A DNA stretch of 64,000 nt from Pseudoalteromonas phenolica (GCF_001444405.1 NZ_CP013188.1:248001-312000); one strand, 5' to 3'. Shown: positions 34,027-44,034, numbered from the stretch's first letter. Made by a program: numbers and translations. The notes: a model not told the origin generated them from the sequence alone.

Positions 34027-36189
34027 ATGGAATTTCTTAATAATTTAGGACCGATTTTAACAGTTGTCGGCGTTGCAATCGCGGTTATTTTTGCCGTTAT
34101 TATGATTGTTGGTAAGTTCTACCGTAAGGTCGATCAGGGCCATGCGCTTATTATCAATAAAATGAAAAATGAGCCAGATGTCACTACTACAGGCGGCATT
34201 GTTTACCCGGTTATTCACAAAATGGAAGTGATGGATATTTCAACCAAGCGCATGGTGCTAGAGCGCCGTGAAAATAGCGGCTTGATCTGTAAAGACAATA
34301 TTCGTGCAGACATTGCTATTACCTTCTATATTCGCGTCAACGAAAACAAAGACGATATTCTTCGCGTTGCAAAGCAAGTAGGTTGTGAGCGCGCTTCTCA
34401 GCCAGAAACGTTACAAGAACTATTCGAAGCTAAATTCTCAGAAGCCCTAAAAACAGTGGGCAAACAAATGAATTTTGAAGAGCTATTTACTCACCGTAAT
34501 GAGTTCCGTGATTCAATCAAAGAAGTCATTGGTCAAGACTTATCGGGTTATACCCTTGAGGACGTTGCCATTGATTACCTTGAGCAAACCTCAATCAATA
34601 AACTAGACCCTAATAACATTCTTGATGCAGAAGGTATTCGCCGTATCACCGAAAAAACCGCAGAGCAGAATGTTAAAACTAATCAATTAAAGTGTGATGA
34701 AAAAGCACAAATCGAGATCCAAAACCAAGAAGCACTTGAGAAATCACTAGAAATTGAACGTCAAAAAGAAGATGCGCAAGCTAAACAGCAACGTGAAATC
34801 GAAACCGTGCGTGCGCGTGAAACCTCAGAAGCTGAGCGTGTAAAACAAGAAGAGCGCTTAAAAGCCGAAGAGGCAAAACTGAAAACTGACGAACAGTTAG
34901 AAATTGCAGAGCAAAATAAACAGCGTGAAATCGATATTGCTGAGCAAAACCGTTTACGTGTGCTTGCGATTGAAGAAGAAAAAGTAGCCAGAGCGCGTGA
35001 GATTGAGACGATTGAGCGCGAAAAAGAAACTTCTATCTTGCGTATTAATAAAGAAAAAGCGCTAGAAGTTGAGCAAAAAGAAATTGCTGATGTACGTCGT
35101 GATCGCGTCGCGGTTGAAAAAACCGTAGCTGAAGAGCAAGAGCGTATCAAAGATGTACAAGTTCTTGCTGCAGCTGAGCGTGAAAAAGAAGCGATTGTTA
35201 TCAGAGCTCGTGCAGAAGCAGAAGAAGCGTTGGTGAAAGATATCGAGTCTGCTAAAGCCAAAGAGCAAGCGGCTGAATTTAAGGCTCGTGAGCAAGAGAA
35301 AATGGCAGAAGCTGAGCTTCGCATTGCAAACCAAAAAGCTGAATCTAAGAAGATTTTAGCCGAAGCTGAAAAAGTAGAAATTGCCGCATCAGGTCTTGCA
35401 GAAGCTGATGTTATTAAAGCGAAAGCAGAAGCAAGCGCAATTCAAGGTGAAACAGACGCAAGAGTGTTACAACAAAAGTTAGCTGCCGAGGCAGAAGGTA
35501 AACGTAACATTGGTGAATCAGAAGCTGTCGTGATGCGCCAGAAACTTGAAGCAGAAGCTGAAGGTAAGCGTGAAATTGGTCTTGCAGATGCACAAGTACA
35601 AACTGCCATGGCAGAAGCTGTCGAGAAGCAAGGTGAAGCAGAAGCAATCAACCTTGAACGTAGAATGTCAGCAGAAGCGAAAGGTCTAGAAGAGAAACTA
35701 CAAGCGCTTAATGCCATGGACCAAGACGCCCGTGATTACGAGAGCTTCACGTTACAGCTGAATCAGCAAAAAGAGCTAACGCTTGCGAAACTAGACATTG
35801 AAAAAGACATTGCAGCGAACCAAGCTGAGATCTTATCTAAGACATTGGGTAATGCCGATATCAACATCATGGGTGGTGACGGCCAGTTCTTCAACCAGTT
35901 CATGAAAGCCATTACGGTGGGTAAATCAATCGATGGTTTAGTCGATGAAAGCCAAACAGTTCAAACCTTGTTTAAAGATCACTTAAACGGTGACAGAAAC
36001 ATCATGGATGACCTAAAAGGGGTGTTAGCGGGTGCGAACGCGTCGTCAGAAACGATGAAAAACCTTAGCATGAGCAAACTTATGCAGCAGCTTAGTAACT
36101 CATCAGAGACTGAAAAGCAGCAGTTATTAGGTATGTTAGGCGGCTCATTGTTAAACGGCAATGCCAAAGAAGTTGAAAAGCAAGACTAG
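34027..36189 (+). CDS. Flotillin-like SPFH protein (YqiK-like)
   Basis: A 720-residue membrane protein. One N-terminal helix (about 10-29) anchors it, followed by an SPFH/band-7 domain (about 30-200, YRKVDQGHALIINK, IVYPVIHKMEVMDIS, GQDLSGYTLEDVAIDYLEQT) and a very long charged coiled coil (about 215-560) rich in E-A-E-G-K repeats typical of flotillins, and a C-terminal oligomerisation segment. Flotillins organise membrane microdomains. It is well beyond the length of many flotillins because of the extended coil. AGGAAG lies six bases before the start. It pairs with the YqiJ-like protein. Confidence 0.88.
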   Translation: MEFLNNLGPILTVVGVAIAVIFAVIMIVGKFYRKVDQGHALIINKMKNEPDVTTTGGIVYPVIHKMEVMDISTKRMVLERRENSGLICKDNIRADIAITFYIRVNENKDDILRVAKQVGCERASQPETLQELFEAKFSEALKTVGKQMNFEELFTHRNEFRDSIKEVIGQDLSGYTLEDVAIDYLEQTSINKLDPNNILDAEGIRRITEKTAEQNVKTNQLKCDEKAQIEIQNQEALEKSLEIERQKEDAQAKQQREIETVRARETSEAERVKQEERLKAEEAKLKTDEQLEIAEQNKQREIDIAEQNRLRVLAIEEEKVARAREIETIEREKETSILRINKEKALEVEQKEIADVRRDRVAVEKTVAEEQERIKDVQVLAAAEREKEAIVIRARAEAEEALVKDIESAKAKEQAAEFKAREQEKMAEAELRIANQKAESKKILAEAEKVEIAASGLAEADVIKAKAEASAIQGETDARVLQQKLAAEAEGKRNIGESEAVVMRQKLEAEAEGKREIGLADAQVQTAMAEAVEKQGEAEAINLERRMSAEAKGLEEKLQALNAMDQDARDYESFTLQLNQQKELTLAKLDIEKDIAANQAEILSKTLGNADINIMGGDGQFFNQFMKAITVGKSIDGLVDESQTVQTLFKDHLNGDRNIMDDLKGVLAGANASSETMKNLSMSKLMQQLSNSSETEKQQLLGMLGGSLLNGNAKEVEKQD

Positions 36190-36244
36190 CGCAGCTTAGT
36201 AGCGAGTGGTTTACCCTGAACAAAATACTATTTGTGCAAACGAT

Positions 36245-36320
36245 GTAGGTTGGGCTAAACACCAACCTACAGACGAATAGGGTTTTAATTGTAGGTCGTC
36301 GTTTACGGCGACACATACTC
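36245..36320. repeat. Two REP-like hairpins between the flotillin and ATPase genes
   Basis: GTAGGTTGG (36245-36253) pairs perfectly with CCAACCTAC (36262-36270). A second hairpin, GTCGTCG and CGGCGAC around TTTA (36294-36311), follows. They resemble intergenic palindromic units. They may attenuate or stabilise the mRNA between the flotillin and the giant ATPase, but no T tract follows either stem. Confidence 0.6.
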
Positions 36321-36405
36321 AGCTACGACAACACTTCACTTGTTACACGTACTTTGCCCTTTTTGTGAGGGCAACTTCTTTAAAGATTATTAGGACAAAG
36401 AGATT

Positions 36406-39400
36406 ATGGCAGATCCAGCAAATGAAGCTGCGCTCGAACAGGGCTCCTATGACTTAATTAAACGTAGATTGAGTAACTCAGGTACACAATTACGTTCTCT
36501 CGCCGATGATTTAAACCAACAACGCGTTGATACCTTTGGTAGTACTGAACTGAAAGTAAAAGGCCGTGCCCGTGTACGTACAGAGCACAACTGTATTCCA
36601 AGAGACATCGTCTTAATTGGCGATAAACTGATTTTTGCTTACAACGTATTCTTGGGGTTAAAGAAAAATATTCATGTGAGTGATGTCTTCACTGTTCAAA
36701 AACTGGTTGAGCAGGACGATCACTATGAAGTAGAGCCTTATCCAAGCGAAACCAAGTTCCTGACAAATCCACGATTTTTAAGAGACTTTGAAGAGCTTTA
36801 CACTTACTACAAAGAAACCCGTTTACAGCATTTATTCCAACAAGCGGGCAAAGTGTTTGCTTGCTTCCAAATTGGTGAAAAGCTCACAGATGTTCGCGTA
36901 TTTCGTTGGGAAATCGCAGCTGATAACACCCTTGAGTATATCGACAATCGCGGTGAGCGAGACTTACAAGATAAGCAAGACTATGACTTTGAATGGGTAA
37001 AAACCGACCGTGCCGATCACGTTGAAGGGCGTTTTGGTCATATTAACGTACTCGACAAAATTTTTGTCGAAACCACAGGTGGCGACTTAACCATTAAAGT
37101 CGAAAATAACACCGATAGTGGTGAGGGGATCTATTCAGAACCTGTTGAAGATAAAAATCAGTCATTGGCCGATTGTGAGCTTGAATACGCTCAAGTGGGT
37201 GAATTGATCTTACTTAAAGTGCAGCCGTACCGTGAAAAAGATTGGCGCTTCTTTATTTTCAATTGCCGTACTGAGGTGGTTATTCGTCAAGATGCCATTG
37301 GCGATGCCTGTATTCAATTACCAGATGACCACGGTATTATTTTTCCGGGTGGATATTATCTTCAGTCAGGTCAAACGCGCTACTTTGATGATCAAATCGA
37401 GAAACTAGAGTTTCATCGTCAGGTTAAATCACCCAACGGTGAAGACGTACTGTATGTGTTTTACGAGCCAAATGAAGGTCGTTACGCACTCTTTGCCTAT
37501 AATCTAATAGAAAAGAATCTACAAAACCCAATCTACTGCCATGGTTATGGGGTGTATGACGATGGATTAACGCTGACTTTCAAAGCGGACAAAGAAGAAG
37601 CTGAGCGTGTTCACCCCATTCAAATTTGGCAAAGCCCATTTTGCTCTGTCGAATTTGCCGCAAATGCGCCAGCACCAACCAGCATACTAGGCAAAATAGG
37701 TAACCCAGACTTAGTTCGTGGTATTTCAGACTTATACTCAGTTTGCAAAGCCATCAGTGAACAAAACCCAAATATCAACCACTATGAAGCCTTAATCGCA
37801 CAAGCACGCAGTGTGCTTGATAGATATCATTGGTTAGCTGATTTCGAGGCGCTCACTGCGCTTATACATGAGATTTTTGAAACCTCAGAGCAGGTGCTTG
37901 ATGAATTTGAAAAAGTAAAACAAATTCAAGAAACAGCGTTAAAGTCTCTCGCTGATATAAAGCAAACTGTGGTCGACACCCTGCGCGATATTCGCCCCGA
38001 TAGCTTTAAGTTAACCAGTGAATTTGTAGCTGGGTTAGACGCTTTAAAGCTATTAAAAGGCAAAATCATCAGCCTTGAAGAGGTGAAATACATTGACCTT
38101 GCTGGTTTAAAAGCTCAGCTTAAAACCGTTGATGAAAAAACCGCACAGCTCAGTCAAGCAACAGCGCAGTTTTTACAACAAGACAAGGCGCTTGTACCTT
38201 ACCATAACAAGCTTGATGAGCTGACTGCTGCCTCTGAAAAAAGCGAGGCGGTGACTGAGTTAAATGGCTTTTTAGCTCAGCTAGATACGCTAAGCGAGGA
38301 GCTCGACTTACTTAACCACACCATGCTCGATTTAGACATTGAAGACAGCCGTGTTCGCACGCAAATCCTTGAAGATGTCAGCGGTGTGTATGGCCTGGTT
38401 AACCGAGCTAAGGCAAGCATTGAAATTCGCCGCAAGAGCCTAGGCTCTGTTGAAGCCAAAGCGGAGTTTTCGGCACGCTTTAAACTCTTTAGTCAGAGTA
38501 TTACCAGCAGCTTAAACAATGCCAAAACCCCAGAGCAGTGTGACGAACAACTGTCGCGGTTATTAATTCAGTTAGAAGAGCTAGAATCTCACTTTAGCGA
38601 GTACGACGAATACTTAGCTGAAATCATGGCTAAGCGCGATGATGTATACGAAAGCTTTGAAGCGCATAAGCAACAGTTGATGGAAGAGCGCCAGCGTAGA
38701 GCTTTAAACATTGCTAATGCCGCTGAACGTATTTTACAAGGCGTGACTCGACGCTCGCAAAGCTTTACTGAGCTTGAACAGATCAACAGTTACTTTGCGT
38801 CAGATCCGATGATCAGCAAGCTACGCGGGTTAACCCAAGAGCTGCAAGAGATTGGCGATGAAATTAAAGCGGATGATATTTTATCTAAGCTGAAGTCATG
38901 CAAAGATCAGGGCATTCGTGCCCTTCGTGATAAACAAGACATTTATGTGCAAGGCGGCAACCTTGTAAACATAGGCAAGCACGGTTTTAGCGTTAATAAA
39001 CAAGCACTTGATTTAACACTTTTGCCTCGTGACGATACCTTAATGCTGCACCTTACGGGTACTGAGTATTTTGAGCCAATTCCAGATCAAGCAACTCGTT
39101 CGCAGCTTGAAACGGGTAAAGCCTATTGGGAGCAAAACCTTGTTTCTGAAAATGCCGACGTTTATCGTGGTGAATACTTGGCCGCTCAGGTTTTGGCATG
39201 CGCCAATAAAGGTGAGCAAGGCTTAAACTTTGATGTATTGAATGAGGCGGTTCAAAAAGATGAATTGCTGACTTTGGTACAAAAATTTGCCGAGCCAAGG
39301 TATCAAGAAGGATACGAAAAGGGCATTCATGATCATGATGCGTGCGCGATTTTAACGAATCTATTAGCGCAAAAGCGGGCTTTAGATTTACTGATTTATC

Positions 39401-42213
39401 CGGTTGGTTCACGGATTGTTGCTCAGCTTTATGCAGTGCAACTGTCAAAACAAGCGTTTACAGCATTGCAGCAGTCAGCTAAGCAAGCGCATTTAATGCA
39501 GACCATGTTTAATGATGCCGCTTTTTATAATGCTCAAATTCAGCAATTAGCTGACGACATTAAAGCGTATTCAGAACAAATTGCGGATATTTGTGCGGTA
39601 TTTAATGACTTTTCGCTGCAGTTAAGTGCGCAATATCTATTAGATGAATTAGCTAAAAAGCACACTGAAGCAAAGTTTATTGTGTCAGGTAAAGTTAAGA
39701 ACTTAGCTGAGCAGTTCCAAAGCAGTGCGAAAAGCAAAGGCTTTTGGGGTGAGTTACAAAATGCTCTAAAAGCCGCAAGCAATGTGAGTGATAAAGCCAA
39801 ATTATTATTCAGTTGGTTAGTGGCTTATTCGCAAAACAGCCAAGTGCAAAGCAGTAATGACCAAAACAGCACATTTAACATCAACATCGCCCTTGAAGCG
39901 GCGACTATGGTGTTGCTGAGTAATGACAAACTTGCTGGGTTTTATGCCCACGATGCCAATGTATCTGAGCAAGTAACCGGTTTAATGGGGCAGCATCGTA
40001 CGATTCAAGATCAAACTTTACAACTTGATTATGCGGCATTCTTTGCCCGTACTAATGCCTATATTGAGCAGCATGTGACTGGTTTCTCTGCATTCCAATC
40101 ACTTAAGAGTGATATTTTAGCGACCCAAAAAGAGCGTTTACAACTTGATGAATTTAAGCCAAAACCACTGAGTTCATTTGTTCGAAACCAGCTTATTAAT
40201 AAGGTCTACTTTCCGATCATCGGTGATAACCTCGCCAAGCAAATTGGTGCCTCAGGTGGTAATAAGCGTACCGACTTAATGGGTATGTTGCTGCTCATTT
40301 CTCCACCGGGTTATGGTAAAACCACATTAATTGAATATGTGGCAAACCGTTTAGGTTTAACCTTTGTGAAAGTGAACTGTCCGTCGATAGGACATGATCA
40401 AGTATCGCTCGACCCATCGCAGGCCATTAATGCCACCGCAGCCAAAGAAATTGAAAAGATAAACCAAAGTTTTGAAATGGGTAACAATGTCATGCTGTAT
40501 CTCGATGATATTCAGCATACTAATCCTGAGTTCTTACAAAAGTTTATTTCATTGTGTGATGGCTCTCGTCGTATTGATGGCGTATGGAATGGTCGCAGTA
40601 AAACCTATGATTTGCGCGGCAAGAAATTTGCGGTTGTGATGGCCGGTAACCCTTATACCGAGTCAGGTGAAAGCTTTAAGATCCCAGACATGTTGGCAAA
40701 CCGTGCCGATATCTACAACTTAGGTGACACACTCAGTGGGTGTGAGCAAGAATTTGCCATGAGTTTTGTAGAAAACGCATTGACCTCGAATGCTGTGCTA
40801 GCGCCATTGGCGAACCGCAATATGGAAGACTTATATAAGCTGGTACGTATTGCCGAAGGTGAAGATATCTCGTTGAACGAGTTAGAGTACGGTTACTCAC
40901 AAGCACAAGCCAACGAAATTGTCTCGGTGCTACAAAAACTACTGACCATTCGCGACACCGTATTAAAAGTGAATGCGCAGTATATTGCCTCAGCCGCTCA
41001 AGATAATGACTACCGCGTAGAGCCACCATTTAAACTGCAAGGCAGTTATCGAAACATGAATAAGATGGCCGAAAAAGTCGTTGCAGCCATGAACGATGAC
41101 GAACTCGAAAATCTTATTCGTGATCACTACCGTGGCGAAGCGCAAACCCTCAGTAAAGGCAGTGAAGAAAACTTACTTAAACTGGGTACCATCCGCGGTA
41201 CGTTAACGGCTGAAGAGCAATCCCGTTGGGCGCAAATTTGCGGCGACTATGAACGACTCAACAGAGCGAATGATGCAGGCAGCCCGGCGCACTTAGCTGT
41301 TGAAGAGCTAGCCAGATTAAATAACGCTATGACAGCGATTGCGGGTAACTTGAACAAAGATACGTTAAGCTTTGATTATTCAGAGGCACTAGCGCAGTTA
41401 ATTGGCGCACAGCAAAACCAACAGAGTGCTGAGGTAATCAATGAAGGACTGAACGGTATTAATCAGACCTTGCAAAGCCAAGTTGCACAAAGTCAACAAA
41501 GTAGTGAGCTTACGGCTAACAAGCTGGTGGACATTGCACAGGCGTTTAATGTGATTGCTAATAAGCTGAATAAAACCCAGTTGAGTCATAACTATACTGA
41601 CGTTTTCCAAGCGCTGCTTGCCAATACCGAAGGTAAACCCAAGGCGTCGGACTTACAAGCATTACAAGACGCCTTAGTGAACAGTCAGGCTCAATCTTCA
41701 TCGCAGCTCAATGAAGCTTTAGCACAAGGGGTTACCTCGCTTACTCAGGGAATACAAGACCTTAAAGCGCACAATGCGGCGAGTGCTTCTGCGGAGTTTG
41801 ATATTGAATTGAACACGCAATTTGATGCACTCAAGCATAGGTTGTCTCAAGCTGAAGCAGCTTTACAGGCAAACAGTAAACAGCTTAACCAACAGGCAGA
41901 GCAACAAGCCCAGCAAAGTGAGCAACAACATAGTGCGGTGTTGAGCCAACTGGTTGAAAGGCTTGAGGGGCTGCATACTCAGTTTGATACTGCACAGTCG
42001 CAACAACAAAGCAGTGAAGGTCAGTCATTAACGGCACTCACTGAGTTGCTGCAAGTGACACTGCCAAGCTTTGTTCAGCACCTTGATAAACATCAAGCGC
42101 TGGACCCAGCAATATCAAGCAAGCTTGATGGCATTCTTGCCAAACTCACTCAGCTTGAACACTTACCCAGCAAAGAAGAGGGCAGTAGTTCAAACAACCC
42201 GTATATGCTGTAA
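36406..42213 (+). CDS. Giant AAA ATPase with DUF3686 domain ('DNA repair ATPase' type)
   Basis: A 1935-residue soluble protein. The N-terminal 480 residues look like DUF3686 (VFRWEIAADNTLEYIDNRGERD, GRYALFAYNLIEKNLQNPIY). A long helical middle (about 480-1280) follows. The AAA domain has Walker A SPPGYGKTT (1299-1307, Lys1305), Walker B VMLYLDDIQ (Asp1367/Asp1368) and a sensor-like VVMAGNPYTESGE. The C-terminal 350 residues are Q/S-rich coiled coils. Proteins of this kind are often labelled DNA repair ATPase without proof. Being last in a PspA/YqiJ/flotillin cluster argues for a membrane role instead. A terminator follows directly. Confidence 0.8.
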   Translation: MADPANEAALEQGSYDLIKRRLSNSGTQLRSLADDLNQQRVDTFGSTELKVKGRARVRTEHNCIPRDIVLIGDKLIFAYNVFLGLKKNIHVSDVFTVQKLVEQDDHYEVEPYPSETKFLTNPRFLRDFEELYTYYKETRLQHLFQQAGKVFACFQIGEKLTDVRVFRWEIAADNTLEYIDNRGERDLQDKQDYDFEWVKTDRADHVEGRFGHINVLDKIFVETTGGDLTIKVENNTDSGEGIYSEPVEDKNQSLADCELEYAQVGELILLKVQPYREKDWRFFIFNCRTEVVIRQDAIGDACIQLPDDHGIIFPGGYYLQSGQTRYFDDQIEKLEFHRQVKSPNGEDVLYVFYEPNEGRYALFAYNLIEKNLQNPIYCHGYGVYDDGLTLTFKADKEEAERVHPIQIWQSPFCSVEFAANAPAPTSILGKIGNPDLVRGISDLYSVCKAISEQNPNINHYEALIAQARSVLDRYHWLADFEALTALIHEIFETSEQVLDEFEKVKQIQETALKSLADIKQTVVDTLRDIRPDSFKLTSEFVAGLDALKLLKGKIISLEEVKYIDLAGLKAQLKTVDEKTAQLSQATAQFLQQDKALVPYHNKLDELTAASEKSEAVTELNGFLAQLDTLSEELDLLNHTMLDLDIEDSRVRTQILEDVSGVYGLVNRAKASIEIRRKSLGSVEAKAEFSARFKLFSQSITSSLNNAKTPEQCDEQLSRLLIQLEELESHFSEYDEYLAEIMAKRDDVYESFEAHKQQLMEERQRRALNIANAAERILQGVTRRSQSFTELEQINSYFASDPMISKLRGLTQELQEIGDEIKADDILSKLKSCKDQGIRALRDKQDIYVQGGNLVNIGKHGFSVNKQALDLTLLPRDDTLMLHLTGTEYFEPIPDQATRSQLETGKAYWEQNLVSENADVYRGEYLAAQVLACANKGEQGLNFDVLNEAVQKDELLTLVQKFAEPRYQEGYEKGIHDHDACAILTNLLAQKRALDLLIYPVGSRIVAQLYAVQLSKQAFTALQQSAKQAHLMQTMFNDAAFYNAQIQQLADDIKAYSEQIADICAVFNDFSLQLSAQYLLDELAKKHTEAKFIVSGKVKNLAEQFQSSAKSKGFWGELQNALKAASNVSDKAKLLFSWLVAYSQNSQVQSSNDQNSTFNINIALEAATMVLLSNDKLAGFYAHDANVSEQVTGLMGQHRTIQDQTLQLDYAAFFARTNAYIEQHVTGFSAFQSLKSDILATQKERLQLDEFKPKPLSSFVRNQLINKVYFPIIGDNLAKQIGASGGNKRTDLMGMLLLISPPGYGKTTLIEYVANRLGLTFVKVNCPSIGHDQVSLDPSQAINATAAKEIEKINQSFEMGNNVMLYLDDIQHTNPEFLQKFISLCDGSRRIDGVWNGRSKTYDLRGKKFAVVMAGNPYTESGESFKIPDMLANRADIYNLGDTLSGCEQEFAMSFVENALTSNAVLAPLANRNMEDLYKLVRIAEGEDISLNELEYGYSQAQANEIVSVLQKLLTIRDTVLKVNAQYIASAAQDNDYRVEPPFKLQGSYRNMNKMAEKVVAAMNDDELENLIRDHYRGEAQTLSKGSEENLLKLGTIRGTLTAEEQSRWAQICGDYERLNRANDAGSPAHLAVEELARLNNAMTAIAGNLNKDTLSFDYSEALAQLIGAQQNQQSAEVINEGLNGINQTLQSQVAQSQQSSELTANKLVDIAQAFNVIANKLNKTQLSHNYTDVFQALLANTEGKPKASDLQALQDALVNSQAQSSSQLNEALAQGVTSLTQGIQDLKAHNAASASAEFDIELNTQFDALKHRLSQAEAALQANSKQLNQQAEQQAQQSEQQHSAVLSQLVERLEGLHTQFDTAQSQQQSSEGQSLTALTELLQVTLPSFVQHLDKHQALDPAISSKLDGILAKLTQLEHLPSKEEGSSSNNPYML

Positions 42214-42219
42214 TACAAC

Positions 42220-42248
42220 ACTCAGGGGCCAAGTGCCCCAGAGTTTTT
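42220..42248 (+). terminator. Intrinsic terminator after the giant ATPase gene
   Basis: ACTCAGGGGC (42220-42229) pairs with GCCCCAGAGT (42235-42244) with one mismatch around CAAGT, followed by five T. It closes the PspA/flotillin/ATPase cluster. Confidence 0.83.
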
Positions 42249-42349
42249 ACTTTTAGTTTTTTATCCAGATAGCGCAATCTAAACTGACACCTCTCTAATT
42301 TTAAGAATTATTTTTAAAAATTCACAACGTGCACAAAACAATAATTGTT

Positions 42350-42915
42350 TTGCCGTTTAGTCGTAATAGTTATTGCATCTCTTATAAGTGTAATGCTATC
42401 GAAATTTCTTAAGAAGAGGGTTGGGTAAATAAGCCTCTCGTTAGTTGTATTACCCTGTAGGCGCGATTTTATATCATGCAAAAAAGCGCGGGGTAAACCC
42501 GCGTTTACAGAAAATGCCTTTAGACACTAAGTCGGCATTGGTTTAACTCATTATTGAAACCCGTCATAAAGTCAGTGCTACAGTGGGACAAGAAGTGTGT
42601 GAGACTGTCAAAATATCCACTATTTAGACCTCAAAAGGCGCTAATTCGAGAGACCAAGTAGAAAATACACTTAAGATTAAAGAAGTTCTAGTCATCAGCT
42701 TATGATTCGTTGATAGTGGTTGTTGTTTGTACAGGGGGGCAGACTATTTCTTATTGCTCAATGATAGTCTGTATTGTCTTAAATATGAGCATTGCATGTT
42801 CTATCGCAGGCATCATTTAAGCGACCGCTAAAGCATACATAAAGCAGTAATTGGTTATGCTGTTTTGGTTGCAATAGTTATCGCATCACTGATAAATGCA
42901 ATACTATTGAAATTG
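42350..42915 (+). pseudogene. Two related membrane-segment remnants
   Basis: Two stretches about 510 bases apart (near 42355-42415 and 42853-42910) translate to similar hydrophobic segments: LVVIVIASLISVMLSKF and LVAIVIASLINAILLKLF. The first soon stops (RVG-stop), the second lacks an ATG. They look like remnants of a duplicated small membrane-protein gene. No function can be assigned. Confidence 0.35.
42457..42590. repeat. Direct repeat copy A of the proBA 3' segment
   Basis: ATTTTATATC, GCGCGGGG/ACCCGCG and ATAAAGTC motifs here match those at 44157-44262 in the same order. A CGCGGG/CCCGCG hairpin (42487-42503) followed by T6 on the minus strand is an orphan terminator with no gene in front of it. 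The two copies flank the phospholipase A2-like gene. The rest of 42249-43054 holds no supported gene. Confidence 0.65.
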
Positions 42916-43054
42916 TTCCCAAGGCTAGAAATGCCTTGTAAAGAAGTCTGTCGTGTTAATTTTGTGTTTTTTGCGTTTTACTCTTGTTTCTTTATTGTTG
43001 ACAGGTTTGGTTTGGTTGTTAATATTTCGCCTGTTTTTTTAATAAGGAAAAATG

Positions 43055-44005
43055 ATGAAAAAACTAAAAATGACAACAATCAGTGCAGTGATCATTCCAG
43101 CATTAAGCTTTGCTTCTTTATCTGCGGAGGCTTCAATTTGCCCAACAAAACCAGTTATACAAGATGGCTGTACATTCCCGGCTGATAACCCAGTTGAAAA
43201 AGTTTTCCGAGCGGCAGCAAAACCATTTAGAAGCCTCTGGAAATCCCAGTGCAACACACATGATGTAAATTATCAAATTTTGGGGAAAACTAAGCAGTCG
43301 AGTGATAGTAAGCTTTATGAAGATATGCGTAGAAGGTGCGATAGTAAGTTTAATAAATACTTATTAGCACCTGCAAATCAAGTCTGTAGAGCCGCTGCTT
43401 ATTCAGTATATGTTGCTTTAAAAAATACTGACTCTTCGCAATATTACAAACCAAGACAAAGAGACAGACAGCGTCATACAAATGAATATGTAAGAACGAT
43501 AAGTAATGGGTTTGGGCATTGTGATATGACGCCTGAATATGCAGGCTTTTATGATCCTTCATTGCTTTCGTACATTAACTCGCGTTTCCAAAGCTTAGCG
43601 GGAAGAAAGCCAACAGCTTATGAAAGGTTTGAATTGCTTAACCTTTACAGTGTTGATAGCTCTTTGAATACTTGGAAAAGTCGCGTTTCTTCTGAGATTA
43701 ATAACAATTTGAAATTTAATTCAGGACCAGAAGTCAGAGTTGTCAGTAGAAACAATCCAGAGACATTCAAGCAAGATGCTAGTTCATCCCTAAGAGCGAG
43801 AAGTTATCAATGGGATCTAAATATAGGTAATAGTAATAGTAGTGTGTTTTCTAAGACTTATATGAACATGTATGATGCGACTCATAGAATTAGCGGCACT
43901 TTAAAAGTTACTGATAGTAATGGTAATAAAGATGTAAAAATTATAAATACCACTTTCCGTTCTAAAGGGTTATGTGCACCGAACGAAAATCTTCATTGTT
44001 TATAA
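43055..44005 (+). CDS. Secreted phospholipase A2-like protein
   Basis: A 316-residue exported protein with a signal peptide (about 1-26, SLSAEA). The segment KSQCNTHDVNYQILG carries the C-x-x-H-D motif of secreted phospholipase A2 with downstream cysteines (RRCDSKF) that could form the usual disulfides. The catalytic His-Asp pair is therefore present. If active it hydrolyses the sn-2 ester of phospholipids outside the cell. The C-terminal half (about 160-316) matches nothing I recognise. ATG at 43055 is chosen because AAGGA lies six bases before it. It lies between two direct repeats, so it may have been acquired. A terminator follows. Confidence 0.6.
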   Translation: MKKLKMTTISAVIIPALSFASLSAEASICPTKPVIQDGCTFPADNPVEKVFRAAAKPFRSLWKSQCNTHDVNYQILGKTKQSSDSKLYEDMRRRCDSKFNKYLLAPANQVCRAAAYSVYVALKNTDSSQYYKPRQRDRQRHTNEYVRTISNGFGHCDMTPEYAGFYDPSLLSYINSRFQSLAGRKPTAYERFELLNLYSVDSSLNTWKSRVSSEINNNLKFNSGPEVRVVSRNNPETFKQDASSSLRARSYQWDLNIGNSNSSVFSKTYMNMYDATHRISGTLKVTDSNGNKDVKIINTTFRSKGLCAPNENLHCL

Positions 44006-44034
44006 AGATTTTTATTTTTTAATAGCTTATCGGT

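Noticed and set aside
34761..35717. Long minus-strand ORFs inside the flotillin gene
   Set aside because: They are serine- or leucine-rich shadows of the repetitive E-A-K coiled coil on the other strand.
42865..43185. 106-residue ORF overlapping the start of the phospholipase A2-like gene
   Set aside because: It starts with TTG without a ribosome site and overlaps the signal peptide of the well-supported gene; its start is treated as a remnant segment instead.
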